A stretch of 64,000 nucleotides of DNA from Artemisia argyi (GCA_030686995.1 CM060680.1:202851322-202915321), one strand, 5' to 3'. Counted from the stretch's first letter, positions 1 through 14,770 are shown. Notes: a model not told the origin generated them from the sequence alone. Made by a program: numbers and translations.

Positions 1-2256
<2,256 letters not shown>

Positions 2257-2483
2257 GGCTTTATTTTCATAACCCTGTTAAGTGCGGGAACTGCGAGAAC
2301 TCCAATTTTGCATTAGAAAACATGCATTTTCATATAAAACATGTATGTTTTCTTACATACACATGCCTGCGTATTAAGGTGTATGTAAGAAAACATACAT
2401 ATTTTATATTAACATGCATGTTTTCGAATGCATAATTGGAGTTCTCGCAGTTCCCGCATTTAACAGGGTTCTAAAAATAAAAC
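2257..2483. mobile_element. Hairpin MITE (foldback), Micron-like position in (TA)n
   Basis: The sequence is almost one long inverted repeat. The left arm has ACCCTGTTAAGTGCGGGAAC from 2272, and the right arm ends with its near-perfect reverse complement at 2470. Arms of about 56 bp differ at only a few sites, and weaker pairing extends outward to about 2260 and 2482. An inner pair is perfect: ATGTATGTTTTCTTACATAC near 2341 matches the reverse complement near 2379-2400. There is no coding capacity. The element sits between two (AT)n arrays, like the Micron family of rice MITEs that target (TA)n. That family assignment is by analogy only. Confidence 0.75.
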
Positions 2484-2645
2484 CATTTTGCATTGCTCTA
2501 TTGCACTTAACAGGTTTTTATATAAACATGTATTATGTGTATTAAGGTGTATGTAAGAAAACATACATTTTTATACGAACATGCATGTTTTCTACTGCAA
2601 AAGTGGAGTTCTCGCAGTTCCCGCACTTAACAGGGTTCTGAAAAA
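2484..2645. mobile_element. Second, degraded copy of the hairpin MITE
   Basis: This repeats the right half of the preceding element in the same orientation. It has the inner GTGTATGTAAGAAAACATAC near 2550 and the outer TTCTCGCAGTTCCCGCACTT ending near 2630, followed by AACAGGGTTCTG. The left arm is reduced to GCACTTAACAGG near 2502. It ends against the second (AT)n array. Confidence 0.65.
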
Positions 2646-2652
2646 AAAGATA

Positions 2653-2655
<3 letters not shown>

Positions 2656-2747
<92 letters not shown>
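2656..2747. repeat. (AT)n microsatellite
   Basis: An AT dinucleotide run of about 92 bp bordering the hairpin copies on the right. Confidence 0.95.
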
Positions 2748-2750
<3 letters not shown>

Positions 2751-3343
2751 TAGATTTTTGAAGGGTATAAATAAGAGTAAAAACCCGTTTAGCTTAAATT
2801 GTATGCGCGGTCTTTATATTTTCAAAAGTGCTCACACGGTTCATGTAAGAAATCTTTGGGTGAATATCGTCTCTGCCACAAAATAAAATGACTAAAATGG
2901 GCAATGTATTCTTTTTTTTTTCTCATGGGCATTCTAGTCATTTTACTTTGGGACATGGACGATGTTCACCATAAAAGTTTCTCTCATGGACTGCTTTTTT
3001 TAAATTGTATGGCCTGCTTTTGCAATTTGAACAGATGACATGGGACGATTTTGCAATTTACTCCACAAGTATCGTTTGTCAGGTACAATGACTATGGATG
3101 GAAAAAAAAATACCTAAACCCAAAACTCCGAACCTTTTGGAGCTGAGTGGGATTGGGGCCTTAACTGGGACAATGAGTAGAGATGGCAAAGATACCTTAT
3201 TCTGAAACCCGGACATTTTGAGGTTGGGCAGGGCATGCCTATCGAGATACGGCTGGGTTTGGGGCCTTAACTGGGATTTTTATCACGTTCGAGGGTGGAA
3301 GCAGGGAATAACATCATTGCTCACTCATGTATATTCATATACA
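2748..3343. other. Intergenic, repeat-derived
   Basis: No gene seen. At 3180-3270 there is a segment of the GAGATGGCAAAG...GGGCAGGGC type, resembling the GC-rich repeat at 20560-21190. Confidence 0.35.
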
Positions 3344-3903
3344 CTAGCAGGGTACCCGCACATTGCAGCGGCGGGTATCCCGAAATTAAATTTTTCGATA
3401 AATCCTGTATTTTAGTTTATTATGTTCTTTTTGACAATAAATTTACGGATGTCAAGAATTTCGTTTAAGCTGTGCCCGTTTGGGCTCGAGCCTGTTTGGC
3501 TCACACCCGTTCGGGCTCAAGCCCATTTGGCCCGTTGCCCGTTCAGGTCTGAATATTTGTATAATGTATTTTATTATTTGTACTAATGACATTTAATGTA
3601 TGAATTATGATTAATTTGATTGTATAATATGCTTAATAATTTATATTTGTGATGTAAGGGGTGTTTTAATAATTGTATTTATTGACCAATTAATTAATTG
3701 ACTACATTAAATATCATTAATGTTGTTTTTTTTAATATGTGCATTAAAGCGGTGTACACTCTGCTATTTGTCTTGTAAGTCTAAAAATTATGTGTATTAA
3801 AGTAGTGTACATGCATCTTTCCTATTAAAGAAATGTTTTTTGTCTTAAACATTTTAAAACTTCTAAATATAAATGTCCTAAATACATTATAAGGTAGTAT
3901 AGA
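3344..3903 (-). mobile_element. Non-autonomous Helitron, 560 bp
   Basis: Read on the minus strand it starts TCTATACTACCTTATAATGT at 3903 and ends with a hairpin (ACCCGCCGCTGCAATGTGCGGGT) followed a few bases later by CTAG at 3347-3344. The flanking bases are A before TC and T after CTAG, as expected for Helitron insertion between A and T. The interior has no open frame. Both termini match the copy in the host-gene intron at 52995-53281, while the interiors differ. This is the normal pattern for a non-autonomous family mobilised by an autonomous RepHel element elsewhere. Confidence 0.8.
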
Positions 3904-4209
3904 TATATCAATATTCATATAGTATTAAACTAATATTATGTAATAAAAACATGTTTCTCTAATATTTGTAAGTTTATCAACCTTATAAGATTGCAAATTG
4001 TGATTATAAAAGTTTGTTGTATATAATATTTTAATAGACATTGTAATTTATTAGGGGTAAGATATCATTAATTATGTTTACTAGAAACAACTCTCTTACT
4101 AGAGGGAATTACACACAAACACAAAAAGTTGGAAAAAAAGTATGCTATCGTTGAAGATTTAGTTATGCTAGACGTAATTTATTTTTCATAGGTTATCGAT
4201 TCTTCAAGT

Positions 4210-5050
4210 TATTGCATGAAATCATATCGTAGAACCGTAGAGGGGGGTGAATACGGTTACTTAGGCTTTTAGAACGTTTAAAAAATTTTAACCAAAAAGA
4301 TGAACCAAGTGGTTGTACAATCAATACAACAACAACAAATACAATCCAAAGTATATAAAGCGAGGCACAACGATATATACTGGTTCGGGATGGGGGTTTA
4401 TATCATCCGTACGTCCAGTTGCGAATCCACGACACGATACTATTCCACTAGTATAATCCTTTCGGTGGACAACAAACCGTTACAATTCACTCCACCGATA
4501 TTCACCAATATCGATGCTCACAAAGAAGGAGTTACTCCCATGGTATTCCGCCCTCGGAAATCAACTAAAAGAATCTCGCGATTCGACTTCACCTAAGGGT
4601 CACCAAGACCACTACCAAGATTTCCCACTGGAAGTATCAAACCCCAACTAGATCCCCAGTGATCTAGGCTTGGTCACGAAGACACAAGACTTCCTTTACA
4701 AAGAAATGAATGAATGAATAAGTGTTTGTTCAACCAAGCCCTAACCTAACCTAGAGACTCGATTGTAATAGAAAGGTTATAGAAGAAGACCCTCGACACA
4801 ATCACAAGAGTGGATTAAGTTCTTGAGATTCTTCCCTTGCAATGAGATGTGTTCTTTCAAAGATGTCAATGTGTTTAACTAAGAACACAAGAGAGAATTA
4901 GAGGATTAGAGAGAAAGAATGTAGAGTGAAAGAATAATGGTAAGGGGTGAGGAATACAAGAGCCAAGGTGGGGTATTTATAGGCAAAGACCCAACTTGGG
5001 AAAATTTTACCGAGCCCGGCGCGTTGCCCAGGCGTCAATGCATGGGTGAC
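4210..5050 (-). mobile_element. Remnant of an older LTR-like sequence, split by the Athila insertion
   Basis: On the minus strand there is a TATA-like CTATAAATACCCC at about 4973-4985. Some 700 bp of leader-like sequence follows and ends in CACCCCCCTCTAC near 4236. Promoter, leader and pyrimidine tract in this order look like the LTR and start of an older retrotransposon, possibly Ty1/copia. The ends could not be fixed. Its continuation resumes at 18480 beyond the Athila element. The 98-residue frame at 4300-4596 is probably incidental. Confidence 0.4.
5046..5050. repeat. Target-site duplication GTGAC, left copy
   Basis: GTGAC directly precedes the left LTR. The identical pentamer follows the right LTR at 18475-18479, which fixes both borders of the element. 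Confidence 0.9.
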
Positions 5051-8000
5051 TGATTCGTGTGAAAACCAATTATAATAATTATAGTATAGTATCGAAGTGA
5101 TCCGCGTAAAATACGGATCACCCGAGTCGTTTTCCAACGAAGGCGAATGGAATCGAGAATATCGATTCGTGAAATCGTGATTTGTAAAGTGAGAAAGTGA
5201 AAAATAGCAATCAAATAGTTCACGTAATCACAAACAAGTATGAAATATGCAAAGATTACAAGCTAATTATGCACCGAAATGAAATACGTAAAAACGGAAA
5301 TGCAACCGTAAAATTTAAAACGTAACGTATAATGAAAAATGACCCTACGAACTTGAAAATATTTTCTAAAATTTTAAAACTAATAAAAAGAATTTTAAGA
5401 AAAAGAAAAATATTTTTTGAGTTTTTATTTATTTTCTAGAATTAATTCTCTATTTTTGGAATTAAAAATGAATTAAAAATAAGGAAAAATAGAAAATTAA
5501 CTTGGAAAAATGAAAATTAAATTCTAAAAATTCTAAAATATTATAAAAGAAATTATAAAAATATTTTTGTATTTTTCAGAACCTTTTTTAATTTTTTTAT
5601 TGATTTTTGGTAATTTAAAATTATTTAAAATTTGAAAATAATCAAAAGAAAATAAGAAAAATAGTAAAAAGCCTTGGAAAAATCTGGAAAAATTCCAGAA
5701 AATCAAAAATAATAAAAGAAACTAAGAATAAAAATTTGAAGTGAAAAACAGCTTATTTGGAGCTTTTTCTGACCAAACTGCTTATCACAAGTGCTTATTT
5801 ATAAGCACTTGTGACCAAAACTTGATGAAAATTAAAACACAGCACAAGTATGAGGTATTAAGCTCAAAAGTGACAGAAAATGATGAATGATAAGCTTAGA
5901 AATGCTCAAATGCACAGTTAGTAGCAATAAGTTAAAAATAAGCTCAAAGATATAAGCAAACCAAGCAATAAGCAATTCCAGAAACAAAATCTATAAACCA
6001 GAATACTAACTCTACTCAAATACAACTCAGTTCACCAACCAAATCACCAATTCAATTACAAAATCAAATAAGCAGCCCTACTCTTAAAATCAGAAGCAAG
6101 ATCAAATCACACAATTAGGAAGGCTAAATAAGTAGTCCTATAAGCTTAATGTGGGAAATCAAAAATAGAAACTGAAAAGCAGCTACCCTAACTGAGTTTT
6201 ATTCCAATAACCACACTTAATGCTCAACTAGATTACTATATTAGAACTTGTGAACATAGGCTCAAAGCTGAGAATCAGGCAATTATCCAGCTTAGGACCA
6301 ACTTTGAGCTTATGAACAAGTGATCAAATAAGCTGCTGAGTTAGATTTTCTAGTTGATATAAATGCACAAGCTGGTAATTAACCAAGAACAACAATCCAA
6401 ATCAATTTTTAAACAGAATTGAAGACTAGAGATTTAATTGAAAACCTGTACAACTAAGTGTATTTTGCCACTTTGACTTTTTGTTTTCACTTAATATTTG
6501 ACTAAAATGAATTTTAACTGCCTAAATCTTTTCCTAAATGATGAATCAAGCTAATTTAATACTAGATTAATCTAAGTTTACCCTAATTCTAACAGACTTA
6601 GCAATCACAGTTCTCAAACTCAAGTTATGTTTCACAGAAATTACTTCTCACATTAATTTTGACTTACAAAGTTATAACCTACTGAATTGTTGCAAGACTA
6701 CAACTGGTTATTCCTAAGTAATGTATCTCTGTAAATTACACCAACAAAACAAACTGATCCAAACACCCAGATTCCAGCTGATGCAACTGCTATGAACCAA
6801 ACACACTGATAAAGTACATTCTTAAGAAACACCTCAGAACTTCAGTTATGATCTCAAATCATCAAACCTCAATTACAATCCACAACTAATTCAGAAATTC
6901 CCAAAACTGAAGTGCAATGATACAATTAAAACACAATCTCAGCTATGAATCTCAATTGAACAGTACACGTATGCAATCCTCATCAAACTCAGATCTATAA
7001 TTCTCAGATCTCAAAACCATAAATGACAGCAACTAAGAATTTAATCAATCAAATGAAACAGTAATCAATGTACTAATCTAAACTCAGATAACTCAATCTC
7101 AGCTATATAAAACAAGCATTTCAACACAGATCTAAATTAACAATACACTATACTAACCAACAATTCAAATCAGAAACTACTATTTAAGAATTAAAATAAG
7201 AAATTACCAAAGAAATCCCCCTCAGCTAGAACAGAGGGGGCTCACTAAGCAAGCCTATCTCTTGATAGGCTGATTTCACTCTTCTGTATCAGCTATCATC
7301 CACCTCAGCATACATGAATCACCTTCTTAACTTTCAATGAACAATGACTCAAATCATCTTACTATAAGCTATTTAAGCTCAAATAAGGTGAATAAAAGAA
7401 AATAAGCTCTACTTTGAGCTTTTATAACTAGTATATATATATTTTTTTATTTTTTCATTTTTTTTCTTTTCTTTTCTGATTTTTATATTTTTTTATTTTT
7501 ATGTAAGTGAAAATAAACTGAATGAAAAGTAAGATATATTGAAGTGAGATTAAACTAAATAGAACAGATAATAAGCTTGATAAGAATAGAAGATAAGCTG
7601 AGATTTAGAACACAATAAGCTGAAATAATTTGAAGAAAACTAAAATTTTATTAAAACTATTGTTGAAATTACAAAGAACTAAACTAGATTACAAAGCTGA
7701 ATAGAATTTGGCAGAGTAACTTTTACACTAAAAAACTACACACTGAAAGCTCAAAACTAAACCTATTTATAGAAGGAGTGAAGGAGTTGGGGTGATTATG
7801 CCAGGTTGGCAATCCGCGACTCATCTGTGCTTTCTCTCATCCCATATCAGCCCTTAGATTGGATTTGTGTTTCTTTGATCATACCACAGCCCTTAGATGA
7901 CAAATTGATGCGTGGCTCGTCCAATCAATAGCTTCCATCTGTCCCCAAACGTGCACTACTTTCTCTGTCCTTGTCAGAAGGTGTCAGATGCTTCTAGAAA

Positions 8001-8737
8001 ACGTATCCAATGATTGGAATTACGTGTTGTGCTCAATGAAACTCTGCCATGTGTCCATTCTTATCTGACTCAGCTCACATAGACCTCCAAGGCATGTGGG
8101 AAAGCTTCTAGATGGATAAATGATTGGTGATTGAAGGTTAATTGATTTAACCTTGGTTAATTGGATGGTTTTAAAAAACTAGGGTTCATGAGGTTGGGGG
8201 GTTCTGGGATTTTGGGGGGAAATGAGGGAAAAATAAAAACGTGTTTTGGTTTTATTATTTTTTTGTTGACTGAGGTTGACCGAGGGAATAATGGGCTCGG
8301 GTCAAAAAAATAAGTGATGGGCTTGGGTTTTGGGTAAAGTGTTTGTGGATTGGACTTTTGATATTGTTTTTGGACCAGGTTTAAGTGATTAAGGTTTAGG
8401 ATTATAAATATTGCAAGGACCAAAAATGTAGAATATGAAAGTGCAAGGGCTGATTTTGTCAATCTTCTCAAAATATGTCTCAGGGACTATTCTTGCCAAG
8501 TCTGAGTAAATAAAGGACTGAAACTGAATCTTGGATCCCCGGCTTTGACTCTTTGACCAACTTCAACTCTCGTGCTCGTTTTCCGGTTTTCTTGTGATTT
8601 TTTTCAGCTTTTTGTGATTTATCCGTACCTGCATATCACAAACACAAAAACACACGTTTTCTTTGCATTTGTTAGCTCAAATAGTCGTTTTGGGTTGGTA
8701 TTTGGTCAAATAATAGTGAGTGAATAAGCACTCACCA
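5051..8737 (-). repeat. Athila 3' LTR (left copy)
   Basis: It opens TGATTCGTGTGAAAACC and closes with CACTCACCA on the plus strand, giving TG...CA ends on both strands. A TATA-like TATAAATA on the minus strand lies at 7764-7771. A 28-bp palindrome (13-bp arms around TT) is at 5786-5813. The rest is AT-rich and non-coding. Confidence 0.93.
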
Positions 8738-8756
8738 AAATCCCCCCGACTAAGGT
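8738..8756 (-). other. Polypurine tract of the Athila element
   Basis: Read on the minus strand this is CTTAGTCGGGGGGATTTT, directly before the TGGTGAGTG start of the 3' LTR. It is the priming site for plus-strand DNA synthesis and confirms the minus orientation. Confidence 0.8.
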
Positions 8757-11037
8757 ATTGCCGTGTCCTCACGCAATGTGATCAATTCACGCTCTTGGGA
8801 TAAATAATTTTGATACTCTTTCTACTAACTTTGAAAAGTAGCAAGGAGGTTCAAAAGAGATTACGAAATCATTTATTCCCGCAAACGCTCCGTTTTCCAA
8901 AATTTTTCCTTTATTCCTTTATTCCACTTACACTTTCTATTTTTTGTACTTTTCTCACTTCATACTTGTGACGGTTTGTTGAACTTTCATTATTTTACAA
9001 TAATTATTAGGGTCAACGAGTAGAAACACTTCTGATTAAAAAGCGACCATACGGATAAAAATCGTCATCCTTGATTTTTCACGAGTCCCCAAACTAAGCT
9101 TACAAATGAGATCACAGCTTATCTACAAATTAGATGCTAACACTACTCATAACAGTTACTTGTGGATACTCTTTACTCCCATTTCCTAGGTTTTGTATCT
9201 CAATATTTTATTTTGTTGAGAAATGAATTGCTTCATATTTTCTCGTTTCAATAATTTTTAGTCCGATAGTGACACCTAAGTTAAAACGATAAGTAGTTAT
9301 TCATTTTCTTTTAAGAACCACTGCAATAGAAATTCGGTCCACATCAAGGAATTTAGGGTACATACAATATCAAAGATATAAGTTGCGGAGTACGATCACG
9401 TGCACCTCATGTGACTGATTACTAATCACTTATCACATGCACCTCACGCGCCAACAACTTATTTATACATACAAGCTCTTATTCATACATAACTTTCACT
9501 TTCATACTTTTCATTTTTCACTTTTTTCATACTTTCTCATATTTTTCTTTCTTGACTTTTTTTCTCATAACATCAATGGAAGCTTATTGGGTAGCTCCAA
9601 AACCACATAGATAATCAACTTTTGACTTTTGATTTTTTCACTTTTTGCTCTTATTTTTTATGTTCCTTGATATGTACCCAACTTCTAAAGCAAAAATTTT
9701 CTTAAGAAAACAAAGAACTAAATATTATTCAAACCGAAATACCGCTAATTAACCTAGAACATCTATTATACATGGGTGACGTTTCTGATGGGAGTAAAAA
9801 GCCACAAGTACCTCTCATGAGCTCTAAAGAGAACCACTACTCCAAGTTTAGCATATAACTTCTAAATAAACTCTATCATTTCTCGCTCTTCGCAATTTAA
9901 GATTCCAAATAATGAAACCCGCGAATACTTCGCCGATAATCAGCCACGCATATATAAAGTCAGTTACGGAAACTTGCAAATTCTAGAAGAAGAATTCGCG
10001 TTTTCTAGCTCCTGATGTAAAAGACTAGCGAAAGCTTTTAAGCTGCGCATGTATAAAGTCAAGTACGGGAACTTGCAGATTCTTAAGAAAGAATTCGCAT
10101 TTTATAGCTCCTTGTGTACAAAACTAGCACAAGCTTATGTGATTATCATTGGTTAAGGGAACAAGCTAGGGCTCAACACGCCCGGTCAAGTCAAAATATT
10201 TATTCCTACTCTCGCCAGCAAGAAAGTCAACAAGGTGTCAAAACACTTATTCAAACTTTATTATATTTTTGCACAACTTTTTCAACTTTTTCACATCTTT
10301 TTGTTCTTTTTCATCAAAATTTTTGAAAATTTTCTCATTTTTTCAATTTTTTTTTTTTTTTTTGGTGGAAAAACAGAGTTGCAAGAGTGCACGACTTGTG
10401 AAAAATGCAAGGTCAAAATCGAATCGAAGATTCATCCTCCCCCCGACTAGAACGAAACATTGTCCTCAATGTTTTATGGGTTAAGGTAATCCTAACAAAA
10501 TTCTAGGCCGTTCATTAATTATGCCAAAGAAAACGTTAGTCGATAAGATTTAACGGATATAGGATTTCCAAGAGCACCGATGAATGAAACTCCAAGTGAA
10601 GAAATAACGAGCACGAGAGTCATCATAAATCATGGACAATCCTGAACAAACATCACAAATAACCACGGAACACAAGAGTAGAAGAGGTACCCCCTCCTCA
10701 CATTAGTTGTTAGAAATAAGAAAATAAGAAGATGAAATTGGATAAGCATGGGTTGCCACCCACGAAGCACTTGTTTTTGTTCACCGAGTCACATGAGCTT
10801 GACTCGATCCCCGAATTAATTCGTCCTTGGGGAAAAACCGTGGAAAAATAATCTCACTCGGGCTTTCATTCAAAATATTTTGAAAACATATGATTTATTT
10901 GAAAGTTCCATCCCGAAGAGATATCCGCTGGTATTTTACTTATGAAAACTTTGAAAAACGATACCAGGGTCAAAAACAACATCCTCACTCCCCACGGAGT
11001 GAAGGATAAGAGAAATCACACCAAAAGTTATAAACGG
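8757..11037 (-). other. Non-coding 3' internal region of the Athila element
   Basis: This fills the place where reverse transcriptase, RNase H and integrase would be, yet no homologous frame survives. It is T-rich on the plus strand (10255-10365). A second polypurine-like site, CTAGTCGGGGGGAGGATG on the minus strand, lies at 10435-10450, preceded by ACATTGAGGACAATG. On the plus strand, GGTTGCCACCCACGAAGCAC at about 10752 resembles a sequence I associate with Athila elements. Confidence 0.6.
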
Positions 11038-11299
11038 CTAGAAAGTCATGATAACAATCTTGAAAAACTCATCTTCATCAAAAGAAAGTTTCATAATTGT
11101 GGAATTATGAATCTTATCATTTAAGCTCCTTTTAAAATCCTTTCCGGGTGGGAGAGTTGGGAAAAACTTTTCATTTAAATTCTCATTTTTAAGCACACCA
11201 CCCGGATCATGATCAACATCAAGATCAAAACTGAAACTTTCATATTCAGATTTAGAAAACTTTTCAATTTCACATTTAGATTCATCAAAACGAAATGAT
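11038..11299 (-). pseudogene. Frame-shifted continuation of the Athila linker
   Basis: The gag-protease frame stops at 11300, but similar sequence continues in another minus frame down to 11038. The motif F-E-x-F-x-F-D occurs twice before the stop (FESFTFD, FEAFHFD) and twice after it in the shifted frame (FESFRFD, YESFSFD). This suggests a frameshift within a short repeated acidic and aromatic tail. Its function is unknown. Confidence 0.55.
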
Positions 11300-14182
11300 T
11301 CAAACTCCGGAAGAGATAAAAGCATGAGAAGTGGTACTGCCACGACTCGTCTCTTCCGAGTGATCGAAATGAAAGGCTTCAAAAGTCGGATCAGAAAAAT
11401 CAGGACGATAAGTGGGATTGCCACTCATTTCCTCAGTCGTATCGAAAGTAAAACTCTCAAAGTCTGGTAAAAATTTCTCGAGCTCGGGCTCAAGAGAATC
11501 GTTAATTATAAGCTCAATCTTCGTCTCAACTTTATCCGGAGGGATTGACGGTTCATCGTTCAACAAATTGTTAAGAAAAATAGTATTTCCCTCCGAATCA
11601 AAGTAAGAATCATCAATTTCAGAAAACGGAATCGTATCAATAGCAAGAAATTCATCGACCTCTTCCCAAAAAGAATCATATTCCTTAGTCGGAGGAAATG
11701 ATGGGGAAGAGTCGGAGACGAAAGTTTTAACAAAATCATCAAAGGAATAATCGCAAACATCAACGCTTTTGACGGAGTACTTCTTTAAGTTTGAAGCATC
11801 GGCTTTAAAAATCATAATATCGTCATCATGTCGTAAAGTTAGAGTATCCTCATAATGGTCTACTAGGGCTTTAGCAGTTCGTAAAAACGGTCGCCCTAGT
11901 ATTAGAGGAACTCTCGGATCAGCTTCAAAATTGACAACAACGAAATCAGCCGGAAAAGTACACGAATTCACACGAACAAAAACGTCCTCAGCAATTCCAA
12001 CTGGATGAGTGATCGATCGATTAGCAAGCTCCAAAGTCATTCTCGTCGGTTTAAGAGCCCCCATTCCAAGTTGTTCGTAGATCGATAATGGCATGAGGTT
12101 TATACTCGCACCCGAATCGGCCAGGGCGTTACAAACGTCTTGATCTTTCAACGAACATGGAATAAGAAACTTTCCCGAGTCACCAAGCTTTTCGGGAAGC
12201 TTCTTGAGAAGAATCGCAGAACATTGAGCATTTATCGCCGTTTCGGCTAATTCAAGCAATTTCTCTTTATTACTTATGAGGTTTTTGAACGTTGAAGCAA
12301 ATTTCGGCATATACACGAGAGCATCCATAAAACTTATATCAAAGTGCAATTTTTGAAAAATATCCAGAAATTTTTCCATTTGTATTTTAGACTTTGCACG
12401 GAGCTCTTCATCATTAAATCGTGACGGATATGGCAATTTAGACTTGTATTTCACATTATTCTCAAAAACGACTTTTTCTTTATCTTTCGATTTTTGGACA
12501 ACCGGAGGTTGGACGTTTTCAGCTCCTCCATTATTAATAGGAGGAACTGGGTCCTTTGTCGCCTCGGTCTCACAGTCTACTACCTTAGGCGGAGACGAAG
12601 AAGAAGAAGAGGTAGTAGGAGCTGCGGGTCCATCATATTGAGCACCACTGCGAGTTATGATCGCCTTAACTTCGCCCCTCGGGTTTGCGATCGTGTTGCT
12701 TGGCAAAGATGTAATACCCGAACCCGAGGGTCGATCATTTAAACGCTTGTTGAGATCATTGATTTGAGTTGCAAACATTTTTGTTGTTTCTTCATATTTT
12801 GCCATGAAAGATTGTTGGTTTTGAATCAATTGCTTAATCAAATCTTCCGTGGGTGACGGATTCTGAATAACACCTTGATTTTGATTATTGTTGAAATTCT
12901 GCCCACGGTTTTGGTAATTACCATGATTTTGATTTCCATGATTTGCGTTCTGAAAATTCCTAGGGTTTCCATGGTTTTGATGGTTTTGAAAATTGTTCCC
13001 TTGAGGCGGGCCTTGGTTGTAATTACCTTGAAAACCCCGGTTTTGATTAAACCCTTGATTATGATTTTGAAAACCGTTATTAGCTTGACTCTGATTTTGA
13101 TTTCCTTGATTATTACGATTCTGCACATTATGATTCTGATTGACTTGATTGACTTGGTTTGGTTATTCGAAACCGGGTGGTCCAATAAAATGAGAAGAAC
13201 GGTAGCTGAGGAGATTACGGTCTCCTTGAGGTTGTGGGTAACCGGTGTTACCCGCGTTTGCAGCATACGCGTTTTGAGAAAAGGCACCGGTGGCCGGACA
13301 TTCATAATACAAATGTGGACCACCACAAGTCTCACAACTGTGAGTAACCACATTGACTTGATGGTTTGGTTTTTCAATAGACATTGCATCAACTTTCTTT
13401 GTTAAAGCCACAATCATATTTACCAATTCATCGTTATTTTTACCATTATTAGACACTTGAGGTTTATTCCTTGACATTCTCACACGAGCTTTATTCTCAA
13501 TTATCATGAAAGCATCATTCGTGTTCCTAGCCAACAAGTTACCACCCGCAGCAGAGTTAAGCGAATCTTGATCAGCATGACATAACCCATTATAAAACGT
13601 ATCAATCTGCTGAAGGTCGGTAAACCCGTGGTTCGGACATTTCTCCTTCAAATCTTTGAATCGGTCCCAAGCTTCACTAAACGTTTCATCAAAAGCTTGT
13701 TGGAACCGAAAGATTTGAGAACGTAGGTTAGAAGTTTTAGAGGGAGGATAGAAGTAATTTACAAACTTGGAAGCGAGATCATTCCAAGTGTGAATCGAGT
13801 TAGGCGGTTCCTTTTCCAGCCAAGTCCGGGCTGCTCCTTTTAAGGAGAAAGGAAATAACTTCAATTTCACCACATCGTGAGGAACTTGGTTCATTCTAAT
13901 CGTCTCAGCGATGTCGGTGAAATTTCTGATGTGAGCATAGGGGTCTTCGTGATCGAACCCGTGAAAGGATATACCCGTGATCAAATTGAGTAATCCGTGA
14001 TTAATCTCAAAATTGGAATTGATGTCCGGAATCACAATAGCTCTCCTCACACCATTGAATAGTGATTGGAGTTGTTCTTCCATCGGACGTGGATCAAATG
14101 CCTGTTGTGGTCCCACCGGAGGGATCACATTGTGCTACGGACCACCCATCGGCGGGGGTCCGTTGTGTTCGTTTTGGTTCAT
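11300..14182 (-). pseudogene. Athila gag-protease polyprotein, interrupted by two stop codons
   Basis: The frame starts at a Met codon at 14182 (MNQNEHNG...), which is the sensible start because TAG at 14137-14135 and TAA at 13165-13163 are both in frame with everything downstream. The gag core lies at about residues 62-230 and has the family pattern LKLFPFSLKG.A..WL. A zinc knuckle C-x2-C-x3-H-x4-C begins at residue 283. An Asn/Gln/Gly-rich stretch follows (about 340-430). The aspartic protease has DSGAS with the catalytic Asp at 689 and ILGRPFL downstream. The frame ends in the acidic linker (SYFDSEGN) that precedes reverse transcriptase in complete relatives. Gag would package the RNA and the protease would process gag. 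Both stops are one C-to-T change from CAG or CAA. Stop readthrough is possible but less likely. Confidence 0.88.
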
Positions 14183-14770
14183 CTCCTCGTCGTCAAGGAA
14201 ATAAACCCGACTCGTATGTCGTAAAACCCGCTCGGGGTTAGAGAACGGAGACGTAAGACTCTCAAACGAAGATCGGGTGTGCATACACCACGAGCAAAAT
14301 CAAAAAGAAATTGAAAAAGAAAAGAGAAAAGAAAATCTTTTTGTTTTTTTTTATATTTTTCACAAAACTTTTTATTTCTTTTGTTAAAACGTAATGTTAA
14401 TCGAAAACCGTTTCTTTCAAAACTACGCGCGACGGGACGGGAGAGAAGAATGGATCTCTCTTCAGCTAGCAATTTAATGTCTTAGCTATCCGTATTTCCC
14501 GCTTATTCGGTTGTAGTAATTGAAATAATCCGATAAAAAACTAAATTACGTTTTCGTTATATTGTGAGACTTTTTTGGTTTATAACGCCCTTTCTTTCGA
14601 TCGAGTCGAGGCTGTAACTTTTATTATTTTTTTGGTATTTTGTAAACACTTTAGGAAAAGTGTTTTGAATTTTTCAATTTTTATAGAAATATATATACAA
14701 AGTAGAGGAAGGCTTAACAAAACACGATTTTTCAAAAAGATATTCAAAAATTCACTTCGGCCCTCCCCGG
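14183..14770 (-). other. Athila 5' untranslated leader
   Basis: The region lies between the primer-binding site and the gag start. A minus frame of 97 codons (14472-14179) is not in frame with gag and resembles nothing I know. No feature other than AT-rich leader is supported. Confidence 0.5.

Noticed and set aside
12444..13405. Several plus- and minus-strand frames over the Athila gag
   Set aside because: Shadows of the Asn/Gln-rich gag coding sequence in other frames, with no family resemblance.
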